Below, in pieces: positions 36,101 to 41,436 of a stretch of 64,000 nt of DNA. The notes beneath the pieces were generated by a model. That model saw only the letters and a list, made by a program, of their open reading frames with translations, was not told the DNA's origin and did not search any database. Each line of letters starts with the position of its first letter. Position 1 is the first letter of the stretch. The stretch covers positions 252,096,501 through 252,160,500 of the forward strand of contig NC_091246.1 of NCBI RefSeq assembly GCF_042477335.2. The letters run 5' to 3'. The translations under genes and the position numbers were made by a program. Origin of the DNA: Ovis canadensis (Eukaryota > Chordata > Mammalia > Artiodactyla > Bovidae).

Positions 36101-37819
36101 AATTCTGTATGGTCTTCAGCTTCATCTTATTCTTGCCTCTTTGCCTAGCTGAGCCCCCAAATGAAGGAAGAAACAATAGCCAGGCTGTTATTAATACTGC
36201 CTCTTCCACAGTGCCACACTCTTGCAACCAGACTCCCTTTTACCTACCCCCACAATGGGGATGCTAACTGATCTCCTCGCCTCTCCCTACCCTTTTTATT
36301 CTTTCCTCCACACTCCTGGATCCATATCCCTCTTCCTGGGGTCATTTTTCCTTCCCATCATCCACTCTCTCCCTCCTACTATCCCAAGTGTTTACCCCGT
36401 GTTCTTTCAAAAAGCTAGACCTACAAAGCTGGACTTAGATTCCTGTCTAAACCCCCCAAGCAATGCTAGGTAAGCGCCACTGCTTACAGAGGAGAAACTG
36501 AAGTCCATACAAGGAAGAATTAAAGAGAAACTGCCTTCAACTTAGCAAACGACAGGCCCTCTCAGGCCTAATTTCCGGAGTGTGGCAGGAGGGCAATACC
36601 CAACAGTAAGGGATCAAAGGAGTCCAAGCATCCTGTCAAGTGGGGCTTACACCTCCTTGCGCCTGTCTGACTGCTCTTCATATGGCCCTGCTCTCTGACT
36701 GACTGGCTCCATCTCATTTCCTCAGGTCTTGGCTTAAAGTCACCTTTTTTGGGGGGCGGGGGGCGACTGGCTCCATCTCATCCCCTCAGGTCTTGGCTTA
36801 AAGTCACCTTTTTTGGGGGGGCGGGACTGGCTCCATCTCATCCCCTCAGGTCTTGGCTTAAAGTCACCTTTTTTTTTTGGGGGGGGGGTCCGGCTCCATC
36901 TCATCCCCTCAGGTCTTGGCTTAAAGTCACCTTTTTTGGGGGGGGTCCGGCTCCATCTCATCCCCTCAGGTCTTGGCTTAAAGTCACCTTTTTTGGGGGG
37001 GCGGGACTGGCTCCATCTCATCCCCTCAGGTCTTGGCTTAAAGTCACCTTTTTTTTTGGGGGGGGGGGGTCCGGCTCCATCTCATCCCCTCAGGTCTTGG
37101 CTTAAAGTCACCTTTTTGGGGGGGGGGGCGGGACTGGCTCCATCTCATCCCCTCAGGTCTCGGCTTAAAGTCACCTTTTTTTTGCTGGGGGGGGGTGGGG
37201 CGGCTCCATTTCATTCCCTCAGGTCTTGGCTTAAAGTCACCTTTTTTGGGGGGCGGGGGGCGACTGGCTCCATCTCATTCCCTCAGGTCTTGGCTTAAAG
37301 TCACCTTTTTTTGGGGGGGGCCCGACTGGCCCCGTCTCATCCCCTCAGGTCTCGGCTTGAGAGTCACCCTATTTTTGCCCGGGGAGGAGGTGCTTCCGGG
37401 GCACCGATCTCAGGGAGACCTTCTGTCGGGACCCCCGACAGTTCGCCAGCACGAGGGCCACGGGGGAGGCCGCGCGCGTCTCGAGGGGGGGCGCCGGCGG
37501 GCTCGCGGTCCCGCGCTCCGCCGGCGCAGGGAGACGGCCGCCAAGCCCCGGCGCGAACCGCGGCGCCGCCCGCCCCCGCGCTCCCGGGCGCGCCTCACCC
37601 GTCCCCCGGCACCTCCCGCAGCTTCAGCCCCAGGGCCTGCAGCTGGTTGGCGAAGCTGACGAACTCCTCCTCGCAGCCCCCGCCGCCGCCGGACTCCGGC
37701 CGGTTCCGCCGCTCCCTGGCCAGGGCCCGGCGCGCCGCCCGCTCGTCCCGCTTGCGCTCGGCCTCGGCTTTGCGGCTGCCGCTGCCCGGCCGGCCCTTGG
37801 CGGCCTGCTTCCGGGACAT
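9013..37819 (-). CDS. OTUD3: OTUD3, OTU-domain deubiquitinase (8 coding exons, complete)
   Basis: Joined coding segments, in gene order: 37819-37599, 29503-29355, 24156-24044, 17990-17868, 13141-13010, 12328-12232, 10237-10059 and 9186-9013. They total 1188 nt, or 395 residues plus TGA. All seven introns are GT-AG and the phases join exactly. The product closely matches mammalian OTUD3 as I remember it (human 398 residues). The OTU domain covers about residues 65-190: PGDGNCLFRAL holds Asp73 and Cys76, and GEHYDSVR holds His182. A UBA-like segment follows at about 229-271, and a basic, probably helical stretch ([21 protein letters not shown]) lies near the C-terminus. Family knowledge: OTUD3 is a mainly cytosolic deubiquitinase that prefers K6/K11 chains in vitro; PTEN and MAVS are reported substrates. 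The exon 1 start is chosen because MSRKQAAK is the known N-terminus and no upstream in-frame ATG is seen. Confidence 0.96.
10059..10237 (-). CDS. OTUD3: OTUD3 coding exon 7
   Basis: Acceptor GAAAG|AT. It completes Asn279 and encodes residues 280-338. This is a low-complexity, polar, probably disordered segment ([37 protein letters not shown]). The donor AAG|GTAGGC is phase 0. Confidence 0.93.
10585..10725. mobile_element. hAT-type MER element relic (intron 6)
   Basis: TGGCTACTAGCCACATGTGG followed by an A/T-rich centre and AGTTCCTCAGTCTCACTTAG resembles a common nonautonomous hAT family in mammals. I do not assign an exact name. Confidence 0.5.
10961..11392 (+). mobile_element. BovB LINE 3' end (intron 6)
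   Basis: Begins at [13 protein letters not shown] of the BovB reverse transcriptase tail, continues to RRRRGQ and then stops, and ends in GACTGAACTGAACTGAACT. About 430 bp, 5' truncated, antisense to OTUD3. Confidence 0.95.
11765..12172 (+). mobile_element. L1 3' end (ruminant type, intron 6)
   Basis: Contains GAATCTAGAAAAATGGCAC, AGAGGGGTGGG-like and GCAGAAACCAACACAACATT, then an A-rich end. The same set of landmarks recurs at 55235-55735, so these are two copies of one L1 3' UTR family. Confidence 0.8.
12232..12328 (-). CDS. OTUD3: OTUD3 coding exon 6 (UBA-like)
   Basis: Acceptor CATAG|GAT. Encodes residues 247-278 plus one base. It carries the rest of the UBA-like helical bundle ([19 protein letters not shown]) and then MNQGRRN. 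Donor AATA|GTAAGT. Only 97 bp long; found by reading on from exon 5 in phase. Confidence 0.94.
12776..12978. mobile_element. hAT-like nonautonomous DNA transposon (intron 5)
   Basis: Starts GGGATCACCAACCTCCAGGC and ends GTGCCAAAAAGGTCAGGGAC, giving related inverted ends (ATCACCAACC against GGTCAGGGAC). The centre has CAGATCGGCGGTGGTGTTAG. It ends about 31 bp from the exon 5 splice donor. Confidence 0.6.
13010..13141 (-). CDS. OTUD3: OTUD3 coding exon 5
   Basis: Acceptor TTCAG|TTT, 44 whole codons, residues 203-246. It is a charged linker ([15 protein letters not shown]) followed by the first part of the UBA-like domain ([17 protein letters not shown]). The donor TCC|GTTAGT is weaker than the other donors in the gene. 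Confidence 0.94.
13354..13557 (+). mobile_element. CHR-type SINE with 10 bp TSD (intron 4)
   Basis: tRNA-related head (CTTCCTTATTGGTCCTGTGG), the TGGTCAGAGAACTAGATCCC box, then an A/T tail. Flanked by perfect AAGGCCCAGG copies at 13344-13353 and 13558-13567. Confidence 0.9.
14575..15675 (+). mobile_element. L1M-type LINE 3' fragment (intron 4)
   Basis: Old L1 ORF2 end and 3' UTR: AAAACACGGGCAAAGGACTT, then the AATCACAGCAGCACTATTCA box, ending CGTACACTTGAAAATGGTGA. Many stops. Related L1 material probably begins further left, near 14150. A foreign block sits at about 14975-15205. Confidence 0.75.
14975..15205. mobile_element. Possible DNA-transposon insert within the L1
   Basis: This block interrupts the L1 between CACCTCCCAT and AATACTACACCC. 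It has GACTGTAAGTTACACACAGA and GTTCACAGGTCAACTGTAC, reminiscent of a Tigger-like nonautonomous family. Weak assignment. Confidence 0.3.
15690..17590 (+). mobile_element. L1 LINE fragment(s) (intron 4)
   Basis: A/T-rich, degenerate ORF2-like text (AACACAAAACATCTAAGAAT, AGAAACAGACCCAACTACAT) followed by a 3' UTR with GGGCCTATTTAAGCACATT and GTTTCCAAATTTTAGATATA. No intact frame. May be two joined fragments. Confidence 0.65.
17607..17666. repeat. A/T palindromic tandem repeat (23 bp x 2.6)
   Basis: Two full copies and a part copy of TATATAAATTATATTATAAT plus TTA. The core TAAATTATATTATAATTTA is an almost perfect inverted repeat. It lies in intron 4, about 200 bp past the exon 4 donor. Confidence 0.9.
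17868..17990 (-). CDS. OTUD3: OTUD3 coding exon 4 (catalytic His exon)
   Basis: Acceptor CTGCAG|ATC, 41 whole codons, residues 162-202. It includes [19 protein letters not shown], where His182 is the expected catalytic histidine closing the OTU domain. The donor GAG|GTGGGC is phase 0. Confidence 0.95.
18000..19340. other. Intron 3 segment, mostly unique
   Basis: No repeat or coding exon that I can name. Short open frames on both strands show no family features. Confidence 0.4.
19355..19567 (-). mobile_element. Bov-tA SINE with 11 bp TSD (intron 3)
   Basis: Complete element on the minus strand: GGGCCACCAGGGAAGCT head on plus, GAACCCCTGTCTCCTGCATT box, and the AAGTCGCTCAGTCATGTCCG end. Flanked by CCTACTCATGA at 19344-19354 and 19568-19578. 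Confidence 0.93.
20263..20600 (-). mobile_element. Bov-tA SINE pair, dimeric
   Basis: A full element at 20263-20479 and a second partial copy at 20480-20600, head to tail. Each has its own GATCTTCC ... GGATTCTTTACT box and CCACCGGGGAAGCCC or CTACCAGGGAAAACCC end. Possible duplication AGGCAAAAC/AGGCAAAGC at the outer borders. Confidence 0.85.
20751..22268 (+). mobile_element. BovB LINE, 1.5 kb, with long reverse transcriptase frame
   Basis: Largest BovB copy here. An open frame of 320 codons (20799-21761) has the RT palm motifs [12 protein letters not shown] and [10 protein letters not shown] (Tyr232-Asp235). Near 21665-21690 the reading shifts to another frame, which runs on ([28 protein letters not shown]) to an in-frame TAG after RRSN at 21956-21958. 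The endonuclease part is missing, so it is 5' truncated and dead. The 3' end is TGAACTGAACTGAACTGA. It lies in intron 3, antisense to OTUD3. Confidence 0.95.
22443..22659 (+). mobile_element. Bov-tA SINE with 9 bp TSD (intron 3)
   Basis: GTTCCCTGGTGGCTCAG head, GCAGGAGACACAGGTTTGAT box and GACTGAGCAACTAAAACTTT end. Flanked by ACAGGAAAA at 22434-22442 and 22660-22668. Confidence 0.92.
22775..22981 (-). mobile_element. Bov-tA SINE (intron 3)
   Basis: On plus it reads CTCAGTCACTCAGGCATGTC through CATTTCCTCCTCCAAGGGAT to TTTACCACTGAACCAG. Preceded by a short TATCTATCTATGTGTGTGTG tract. Confidence 0.88.
22990..23200 (+). mobile_element. L1 3' end relic (intron 3)
   Basis: TTAACAACAATTATCTCTAG, then TTTTCAAATTGTTCTATAAT and TGTTTTACTTTCTAATGTAA resemble an old L1 tail, split by the preceding SINE. 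Confidence 0.45.
23200..24040. other. Intron 3 segment next to exon 3, no feature named
   Basis: Unique-looking sequence with a purine-rich part (23200-23240). No coding or repeat assignment. Confidence 0.35.
24044..24156 (-). CDS. OTUD3: OTUD3 coding exon 3
   Basis: Acceptor TACAG|TG. It completes Val124 and encodes residues 125-161, including [17 protein letters not shown] and the beta strands LNVVIHQ and APLWQ of the OTU core. Donor CAG|GTAGGT. Confidence 0.95.
24305..24500 (-). mobile_element. MIR SINE relic (intron 2)
   Basis: ATCTTACAGATGAGGAAACT, GGTCCTAGGTCACCAGTCAG and CACCCTGACTCCAAGATCG follow the reverse-complement MIR order. Confidence 0.7.
25005..25355 (-). mobile_element. BovB LINE 3' end (intron 2)
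   Basis: On plus: GGCGCTCAGTCGTGTCCGAC through CCATCACCAACTCCCGGAGT to CAGTCCAAGGGACTCTCAAG. 5' truncated. Confidence 0.95.
25360..27530. other. Intron 2 segment, mostly unique, with an L2-like patch
   Basis: At about 26285-26380 the order ATGTGCCAGCCATTGTCAC, then TCCCTGCCCTCAAGAATCTC suggests an L2 relic. The rest has no element or exon I can name. Confidence 0.4.
27700..28655 (+). mobile_element. Two BovB LINE 3' fragments in series (intron 2)
   Basis: The first is 27700-27846 (GATGGACATGAGTCTGAGTA to CAACTGAACTGAACTAA). The second is about 27873-28655, starting at the ADD(I)TL region of the RT frame and ending before the TGAACTGA terminus. The second has small internal duplications around 28090-28135 and several stops. 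Confidence 0.9.
28705..29050 (+). mobile_element. CHR-2-type SINE, near full length (intron 2)
   Basis: tRNA-like head, GACAGAGGTTCAATCCCTAT box, then the long body (GCAACTAAGTCCGTGCACC, GCAACAAGAGAAGGCCCTGC, AGCAACGAAGACAAGGCACA) and an A-rich AAAATAAAACTT tail. Confidence 0.92.
29355..29503 (-). CDS. OTUD3: OTUD3 coding exon 2 (catalytic Cys exon)
   Basis: Acceptor GATAG|C. It completes Gly74 and encodes Asn75 to His123, plus the first base of codon 124. It holds [13 protein letters not shown] with catalytic Cys76, and continues through the helix of the OTU fold to EDDIPFEKH. Donor CATG|GTAGGT. Confidence 0.95.
29510..31135. other. Intron 1 segment near exon 2, no feature named
   Basis: A weak MIR-like patch may lie at about 29740-29800 (GCTGACTCAGGAAAGATACT). 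Otherwise A/T-rich unique DNA. Confidence 0.35.
31140..31320 (-). mobile_element. MIR SINE relic (intron 1)
   Basis: GTGCCAGGGGCTGTTCCAAA, then AACTCTATGAGACAGACACA, CCCAAGGTCACAAAATCAGT and CAACCAGGATTCAATGCCAG: MIR reverse complement in order. Confidence 0.75.
31968..32565 (+). mobile_element. Cluster of three Bov-tA SINEs (intron 1)
   Basis: Copies at about 31968-32190 (full), 32236-32358 (3' part missing) and 32359-32565 (full, ends GACACGACTGAGTGACTTTC). All have the CCAATGCAGGA box (or a variant) and CACTCCAGT(A/G)TTCTT. The last two are joined head to tail, as in Bov-tA dimers. Confidence 0.9.
32850..33160. mobile_element. hAT-type MER relic (intron 1)
   Basis: Borders ATACAATATGGTTGCCACTA and AATATGGCTATTGAAAAATT around an A/T-rich centre; similar in plan to 10585-10725. 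Family name not assigned. Confidence 0.4.
33165..33580 (+). mobile_element. Two MER5A-like hAT relics in series (intron 1)
   Basis: Copy 1 (33165-33375): AACTTGAGCATCACCTGAGA, CCCTCCAGGTGATTCTG, GTTTGAGCAACA. Copy 2 (33395-33580): AAGGTTCTGGTGCGGCTGAT, CTCCCCAGGTGATTCTACTG, GGTGGAAAACCACTG. Confidence 0.65.
33950..34090 (+). mobile_element. Bov-tA SINE, 5' truncated (intron 1)
   Basis: CCCTGGAGAAGGAAATGGCA to GACACGACTGAGCGACTTCA. The tRNA-like head is missing. Confidence 0.92.
34095..36640. other. Intron 1 segment, mostly unique
   Basis: A short L2-like patch lies at about 35865-35945 (GTACCAGGCACTGTGTTAGG) and a MIR/L2-like tail near 34850-34890. No exon or other element supported. Confidence 0.4.
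36715..37376 (+). repeat. Minisatellite, 11 copies of a 57-66 bp unit
   Basis: Each unit has the order: CTCCATCTCATCCCCTC, then GGTCTTGGCTTAAAGTCACC, then a T run (5-9), a G run (6-11) and a short GC spacer. The GGCTTAAAG landmark recurs at 36731, 36795, 36855, 36918, 36975, 37035, 37099, 37162, 37228 and 37292, with a degenerate last copy at 37354. Nearly all length variation is in the T and G runs and the spacer. It sits in OTUD3 intron 1, about 220 bp past the exon 1 donor, with the G-rich strand as transcription template. Confidence 0.95.
37599..37819 (-). CDS. OTUD3: OTUD3 coding exon 1
   Basis: Encodes residues 1-73 plus two bases of codon 74. It starts at ATG (37819-37817) in a good context (G at -3 of the GCC before ATG). 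The N-terminus is Lys/Arg/Glu-rich ([16 protein letters not shown]), followed by a poly-Gly run (SGGGGGC) and the beginning of the OTU fold ([21 protein letters not shown]). The donor is GG|GTGAGG. The frame stays open upstream of the ATG through GC-rich sequence but I see no upstream ATG. Confidence 0.95.
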
Positions 37820-38004
37820 GGCCTCGGCCCCCGCGGCCCGCAGCCGCAGGAGGAAGAGCCGCAGGACCGCCCGGGCGGCCGCCTCAGGGGCCGAAGGAGG
37901 CGAAGCGGCGCGGGCTACGGAGCCCGGCGACGGCGACGTGACCACCGCGCCTGCGCCGGCCTGAGGGCGGGCGGCGGGGGGGCGGGGGGGAGGGGCGCCT
38001 CGGT

Positions 38005-38010
38005 CACGTG
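38005..38010. promoter_or_regulatory. E-box CACGTG in the OTUD3 promoter
   Basis: GGTCACGTGGC. The GTCACGTG core resembles the site bound by USF and by MiT/TFE factors. It lies 186 bp upstream of the start codon. Occupancy is inference. Confidence 0.45.
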
Positions 38011-38197
38011 GCGGGACCCCGCCCCCCTCGGCCTGGCCGGGCTGACGAGCGCCATAGAGAGCTCGTCGGGGAGAGCTAGAGGGGCAGCCGTGTCGTTTGC
38101 GCCGCTCCTCCCCCTAGCGGTGAGCGGTCCTCCCAACTGCGGCGCCGCTAGGACCGGAGGGAACAGAACAGGGAAAGATTCCAAAGCCGATGAGGAA

Positions 38198-38797
38198 TTG
38201 CTCAGCCGTGTCCTACTCTTCGCGACTTCATGGACTGTAGTCTACCCGGCTCCTCCGTCCGTGGGATTCTCCAGGCAAGAGTACTGGAGTGGGTTGCCAT
38301 TCCTTTCTCCAGGGGGATCTTCCCAACCCAGAGAGGGAACCTGGTTCTCCCACATTGCAGGCTGATTCTTTACTATCTTAAAGCTGAATGCCGAAAAATT
38401 GATGCTTTTGAGCTGTGGTGTTGGAGAAGACTCTTGAGAGTCCCTTGGACTGCAAGGAGATCCAACCAGTCCATCCTAAAGGAGATCAGTCCTGGGTGTT
38501 CATTGAAAGGGCTGATGTTGAAGCTGAACTCCAATACTTTGGCCACCTGATGGGAAAAACTGACTCATTTGAAAAGACCCTGATGCTGGGAAAGATCGAA
38601 GGAGGGAGGAGAAGGGGACTACAGAGGATGAGATGGTTGGATGGCATCACCGACTCAATGGACATGAGTTTGCGTAAACTCTGGGATTTGGTGATGGACA
38701 AGGAGGCCTGGCGTGCTGCAGTCCATGGAGTCCCAAAGAGTTGGACACGACTGAGCGACTGAACTCTTTGCTATCTGAGCCACCAGGGAAGCCTGAT
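38198..38797 (-). mobile_element. Bov-tA SINE split by a BovB insertion
   Basis: The SINE reads GCTCAGCCGTGTCCTACTCT to GCTGATTCTTTACTATCT (38198-38378). It resumes only at 38766 with CTTTGCTATCTGAGCCACCA and ends at AAGCCTG. It lies just upstream of the OTUD3 CpG island. Confidence 0.9.
38379..38765 (+). mobile_element. BovB LINE 3' end nested in a SINE
   Basis: Starts in [17 protein letters not shown] and ends GACTGAGCGACTGAACT. Flanked by CTTTACTATCT (38368-38378) and CTTTGCTATCT (38766-38776), a target-site duplication with one difference. Confidence 0.92.
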
Positions 38798-39036
38798 GGC
38801 TCAGCCCACACCCTTTATTTAATCCTGCCCTTCTCTCCTTCTCTGCCTTCTCTCATAACTCAGAGAGAAGTAGCCCTTGTCCAGAACCACTAGCTCCTCT
38901 AATAATCTGGATTCCACCCTAACACCACCAACCTAGGTTTGCCTGAACCAAGGGTTTTCATTGGACACAGGACTTTCAATTTTAAAACGGGGACAGCACC
39001 AGGCAAACCAAAGTAGCTGGGTAACCCTAATCAACA

Positions 39037-39037
<1 letters not shown>

Positions 39038-39087
<50 letters not shown>
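39038..39087 (+). repeat. (CTG)16 trinucleotide tract
   Basis: 16 uninterrupted CTG plus CT, in the known CTG-rich end of a Bov-A2 element. About 1.2 kb upstream of the OTUD3 start codon. Confidence 0.97.
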
Positions 39088-39310
39088 AAGTCGCTTCAGT
39101 CGTGTCCGACTCTGTGCAACCCCATAGACAGCAGCCCACCAGGCTCCCCCATCCCTGGGATTCTCCAGGCAAGAACACTGGAGTGGGTTGCCATTTCCTT
39201 CTCCAATGCATGAAAGTGAAAAGTGAAAGTGAAGTCACTCAGTCATGTCCAACTCTTAGTGACACCATGGACTACAGCCTACTAGGCTCCTCCATACATG
39301 GGATTTTCCA
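39038..39310 (-). mobile_element. Bov-A2 SINE
   Basis: After the CTG tract: AAGTCGCTTCAGTCGTGTCC ... CTTCTCCAATGCATGAAAGT, then a second unit AAGTGAAGTCACTCAGTCAT ... GGGATTTTCCA. This two-unit plan is that of Bov-A2. Confidence 0.92.
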
Positions 39311-39343
39311 AGCTCCCCTAAAAGCTAACTCCATCAGTAATCA

Positions 39344-39456
39344 CCTCTCCCCTGCAGAACCTCTCTTCTGCCTCATTCTGGGCCCTCTTTCTTAACACTC
39401 TCTCCCCCCTGCAGAACCCCTCTTCTGCCTCGTTCCGGGCTCTCTTTCTTAACGCT
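39344..39456 (+). repeat. Two-copy tandem duplication, about 56 bp
   Basis: CTGCAGAACCTCTCTTCTGC ... CCCTCTTTCTTAACACT is repeated as CTGCAGAACCCCTCTTCTGC ... CTCTCTTTCTTAACGCT with a few differences. Confidence 0.85.
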
Positions 39457-39459
39457 GTC

Positions 39460-40490
39460 TCTTCCCACAGGTGTTGCCATGGTGTTGCCTACCTCTTGAC
39501 CCTCCAAACAGCCTCTTTCACCATTTCTGGAAATGTTCCTAAAGTTTCTGGCCTTAATCATTTTATTTTTGCACTCTGCCTACAAGTTCCCCTTTGGGAA
39601 TAGCCTCCGTTTCCTCAGTTTCAACTAGCGTATTTATCTTCAGCTCTTGTGTTAGATGCAGGTATAGCAATGAATCAAAGAGGCGCGGCTATTGTCCTCA
39701 AGGAGTCCAGATTCCAGTGAGATATATAGGCAAGGATACAGCAGTTTCCATGCTGCATGACATATGTTATCAAGAGTGCAAAAAGTGGAGTGAAAAACAC
39801 AAAAAGTTTTCCCAGAAGAGCTGCGTTCTGGGCTGAAGCTCAGAGGATCAGTAGGACTTGGCCAGACTAAGACGGTTAAAAGAGAGAGGATTGTGTGTCC
39901 AACACCAGAGCTCTATTTTGAGGAACTGAGGGAAGTTCAGTTTGACCAAGGAGCCCAGAACTTGAGTTATGAGATAGGAAATGAAAGGAAGGGTCCGTTC
40001 TGAGCCCAGTCTTGCAGGCTAGAGGAAAGGGTTTAGTCCAAGACCTTAGAGCCATGGGGAGACGCTGAAGCATCTTCATCCAGAACTGACATGAGTGGGC
40101 TTACCTTTAAAATACATCTTTGGCTTTAGTTAGGAGAATGTGTTGAAGGTAGGATGCCAGGCAGAAAGTTCCTGTGGCTGCGCAAAGACAGGTGGTGGTG
40201 ATGCGATGCTGAGCCTGGGATGGAGAGAAAGAGGAGTGGTAGCCTGGGAAGACGGATTCACGTGCTGGGAAAAGCTCGTGAAACAGAGTGGGACTGAACT
40301 GTTGCGGAATGTTTCACATGCTTCTCTGAAGTTCCTGAAATTCCTCCTCTACGGATCCCCCTTTCATTCTCAGAGAGAACGTGAATTATGCCTGGCCCTG
40401 TCTTTAATTGCAACAGACATTCCAAGGCCTGCAGCAACCCCTCTGCTTACATTTAGTTAAGTTGGGAGGCAGTGCTAGGAGTTGGAAACC
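39460..40490. other. Upstream intergenic DNA, no gene supported
   Basis: A weak L2-like patch lies at about 39650-39760 (GTCCTCAAGGAGTCCAGATT). No coding sequence recognised. Confidence 0.4.
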
Positions 40491-40494
40491 CCTG

Positions 40495-40700
40495 GACAGG
40501 ATGGTAGAGACCCAGATTGTGGTCCAAGTCTATCACTGACTCACTCCATGATCGTGGGTGAGTTGCTTAACATTTTCCTCACCTATAAAATGGGAGTAAC
40601 AGTGAAGACCACATACAATCATAATGATAGTAATGATAAACTTTTATAGTGCTTACCATATATAAGGCATTATTCTATTGCTTTCCAAATACTACCTTAT
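40495..40700 (+). mobile_element. MIR SINE relic
   Basis: TGATCGTGGGTGAGTTGCTT, then TTTCCTCACCTATAAAATGG, then TTATAGTGCTTACC. Confidence 0.7.
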
Positions 40701-40787
40701 TTAATCATTACAACAACCCAGTGAAATGTGTGGGGGGTTTTTTGAAACTGGACTTTTTTAAAAAATTGTATTGGAGTATAGCTAATT

Positions 40788-41436
40788 TCACACACTAGCA
40801 AACTAATGCTCAAAATTCTCCAAGCTAGGCTTCAACAGTACATGAACCAAGAACTCCCAGATGTTCAAGCTGGATTTAGGAAAAGCAGAGGAACCAGAGA
40901 TCCAATTGCCAACATCCGCTGAATCACAGAAAAAGCAAAAGAATTCCAGAAAAACATCTACTTCTGCTTCATTGATTACACTAAAGTCTTTGACTGTGTG
41001 GATCACAGCAAACTGTGGAAAATTCATCAAGAGATGGGAATACCAGACCGCCTGACCTGCCTCCTGAGAAATCTGTATGCAGGTCAAGAAGCAACAGTTA
41101 GAGCCGGACGTGGAACAACAGACTGGTTCCAAATTGAGAAAGCAGTACATACACCAATATTCGTTGGAAGGTCTGATGCTGAAGCTGAAAAAGCAATACT
41201 TTGGCCACCTGATGCGAAGAACTGACTCACTGGAAAAGACCCCGATGCTGGGCAAGACTGCAGGCAGGAAGAGTAAGGGACGACAGAGGATGAGATGGTC
41301 GGATGGCATCAGCGACTTGATGGACATGAGTCTGAGGAAGTTCCAAGAGTTGGTGATGGACAGTAAAGCCTGGTGTGCTGCAGTCCCTGAGGTCGCAAAG
41401 AGTCAGACACAACTGAGCGACTAGACTGAACCGACC
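40788..41436 (+). mobile_element. BovB LINE with internal deletion
   Basis: RT text (KSLTVWITANCGKFIK in one frame, DWFQIEKAV in another) runs to about 41150, then jumps to the 3' tail (ATATTCGTTGGAAGGTCTGA). The YADD region is missing. Ends GAGCGACTAGACTGAACCGA. Confidence 0.92.

Larger units (their letters stand above)
37380..38190 (-). promoter_or_regulatory. OTUD3: OTUD3 CpG-island promoter and 5' UTR
   Basis: Very GC- and CpG-rich block covering exon 1 and about 370 bp upstream. Visible candidate sites are GCGCCTGCGC at 37947-37956 (NRF1-like), CCCCGCCCCCC around 38017-38027 (GC box) and a CACGTG E-box at 38005-38010. There is no obvious TATA box, so a dispersed start is likely. The transcription start is not determined; it should lie between about 37830 and 38050. 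Confidence 0.75.

Noticed and set aside
36740-37298. Long repetitive open frames across the minisatellite (for example [14 protein letters not shown] repeated on minus)
   Set aside because: They arise from the tandem unit, change frame with G/T-run length, sit in an intron and have no relation to a known protein.
36715-37376. CRISPR-like array
   Set aside because: Eukaryotic context, no unique spacers; the whole unit repeats.
37820-37945. N-terminally extended OTUD3 start at 37945
   Set aside because: The codon there is GTG, not ATG, and the family starts MSRKQ; kept only as a low-interest observation.
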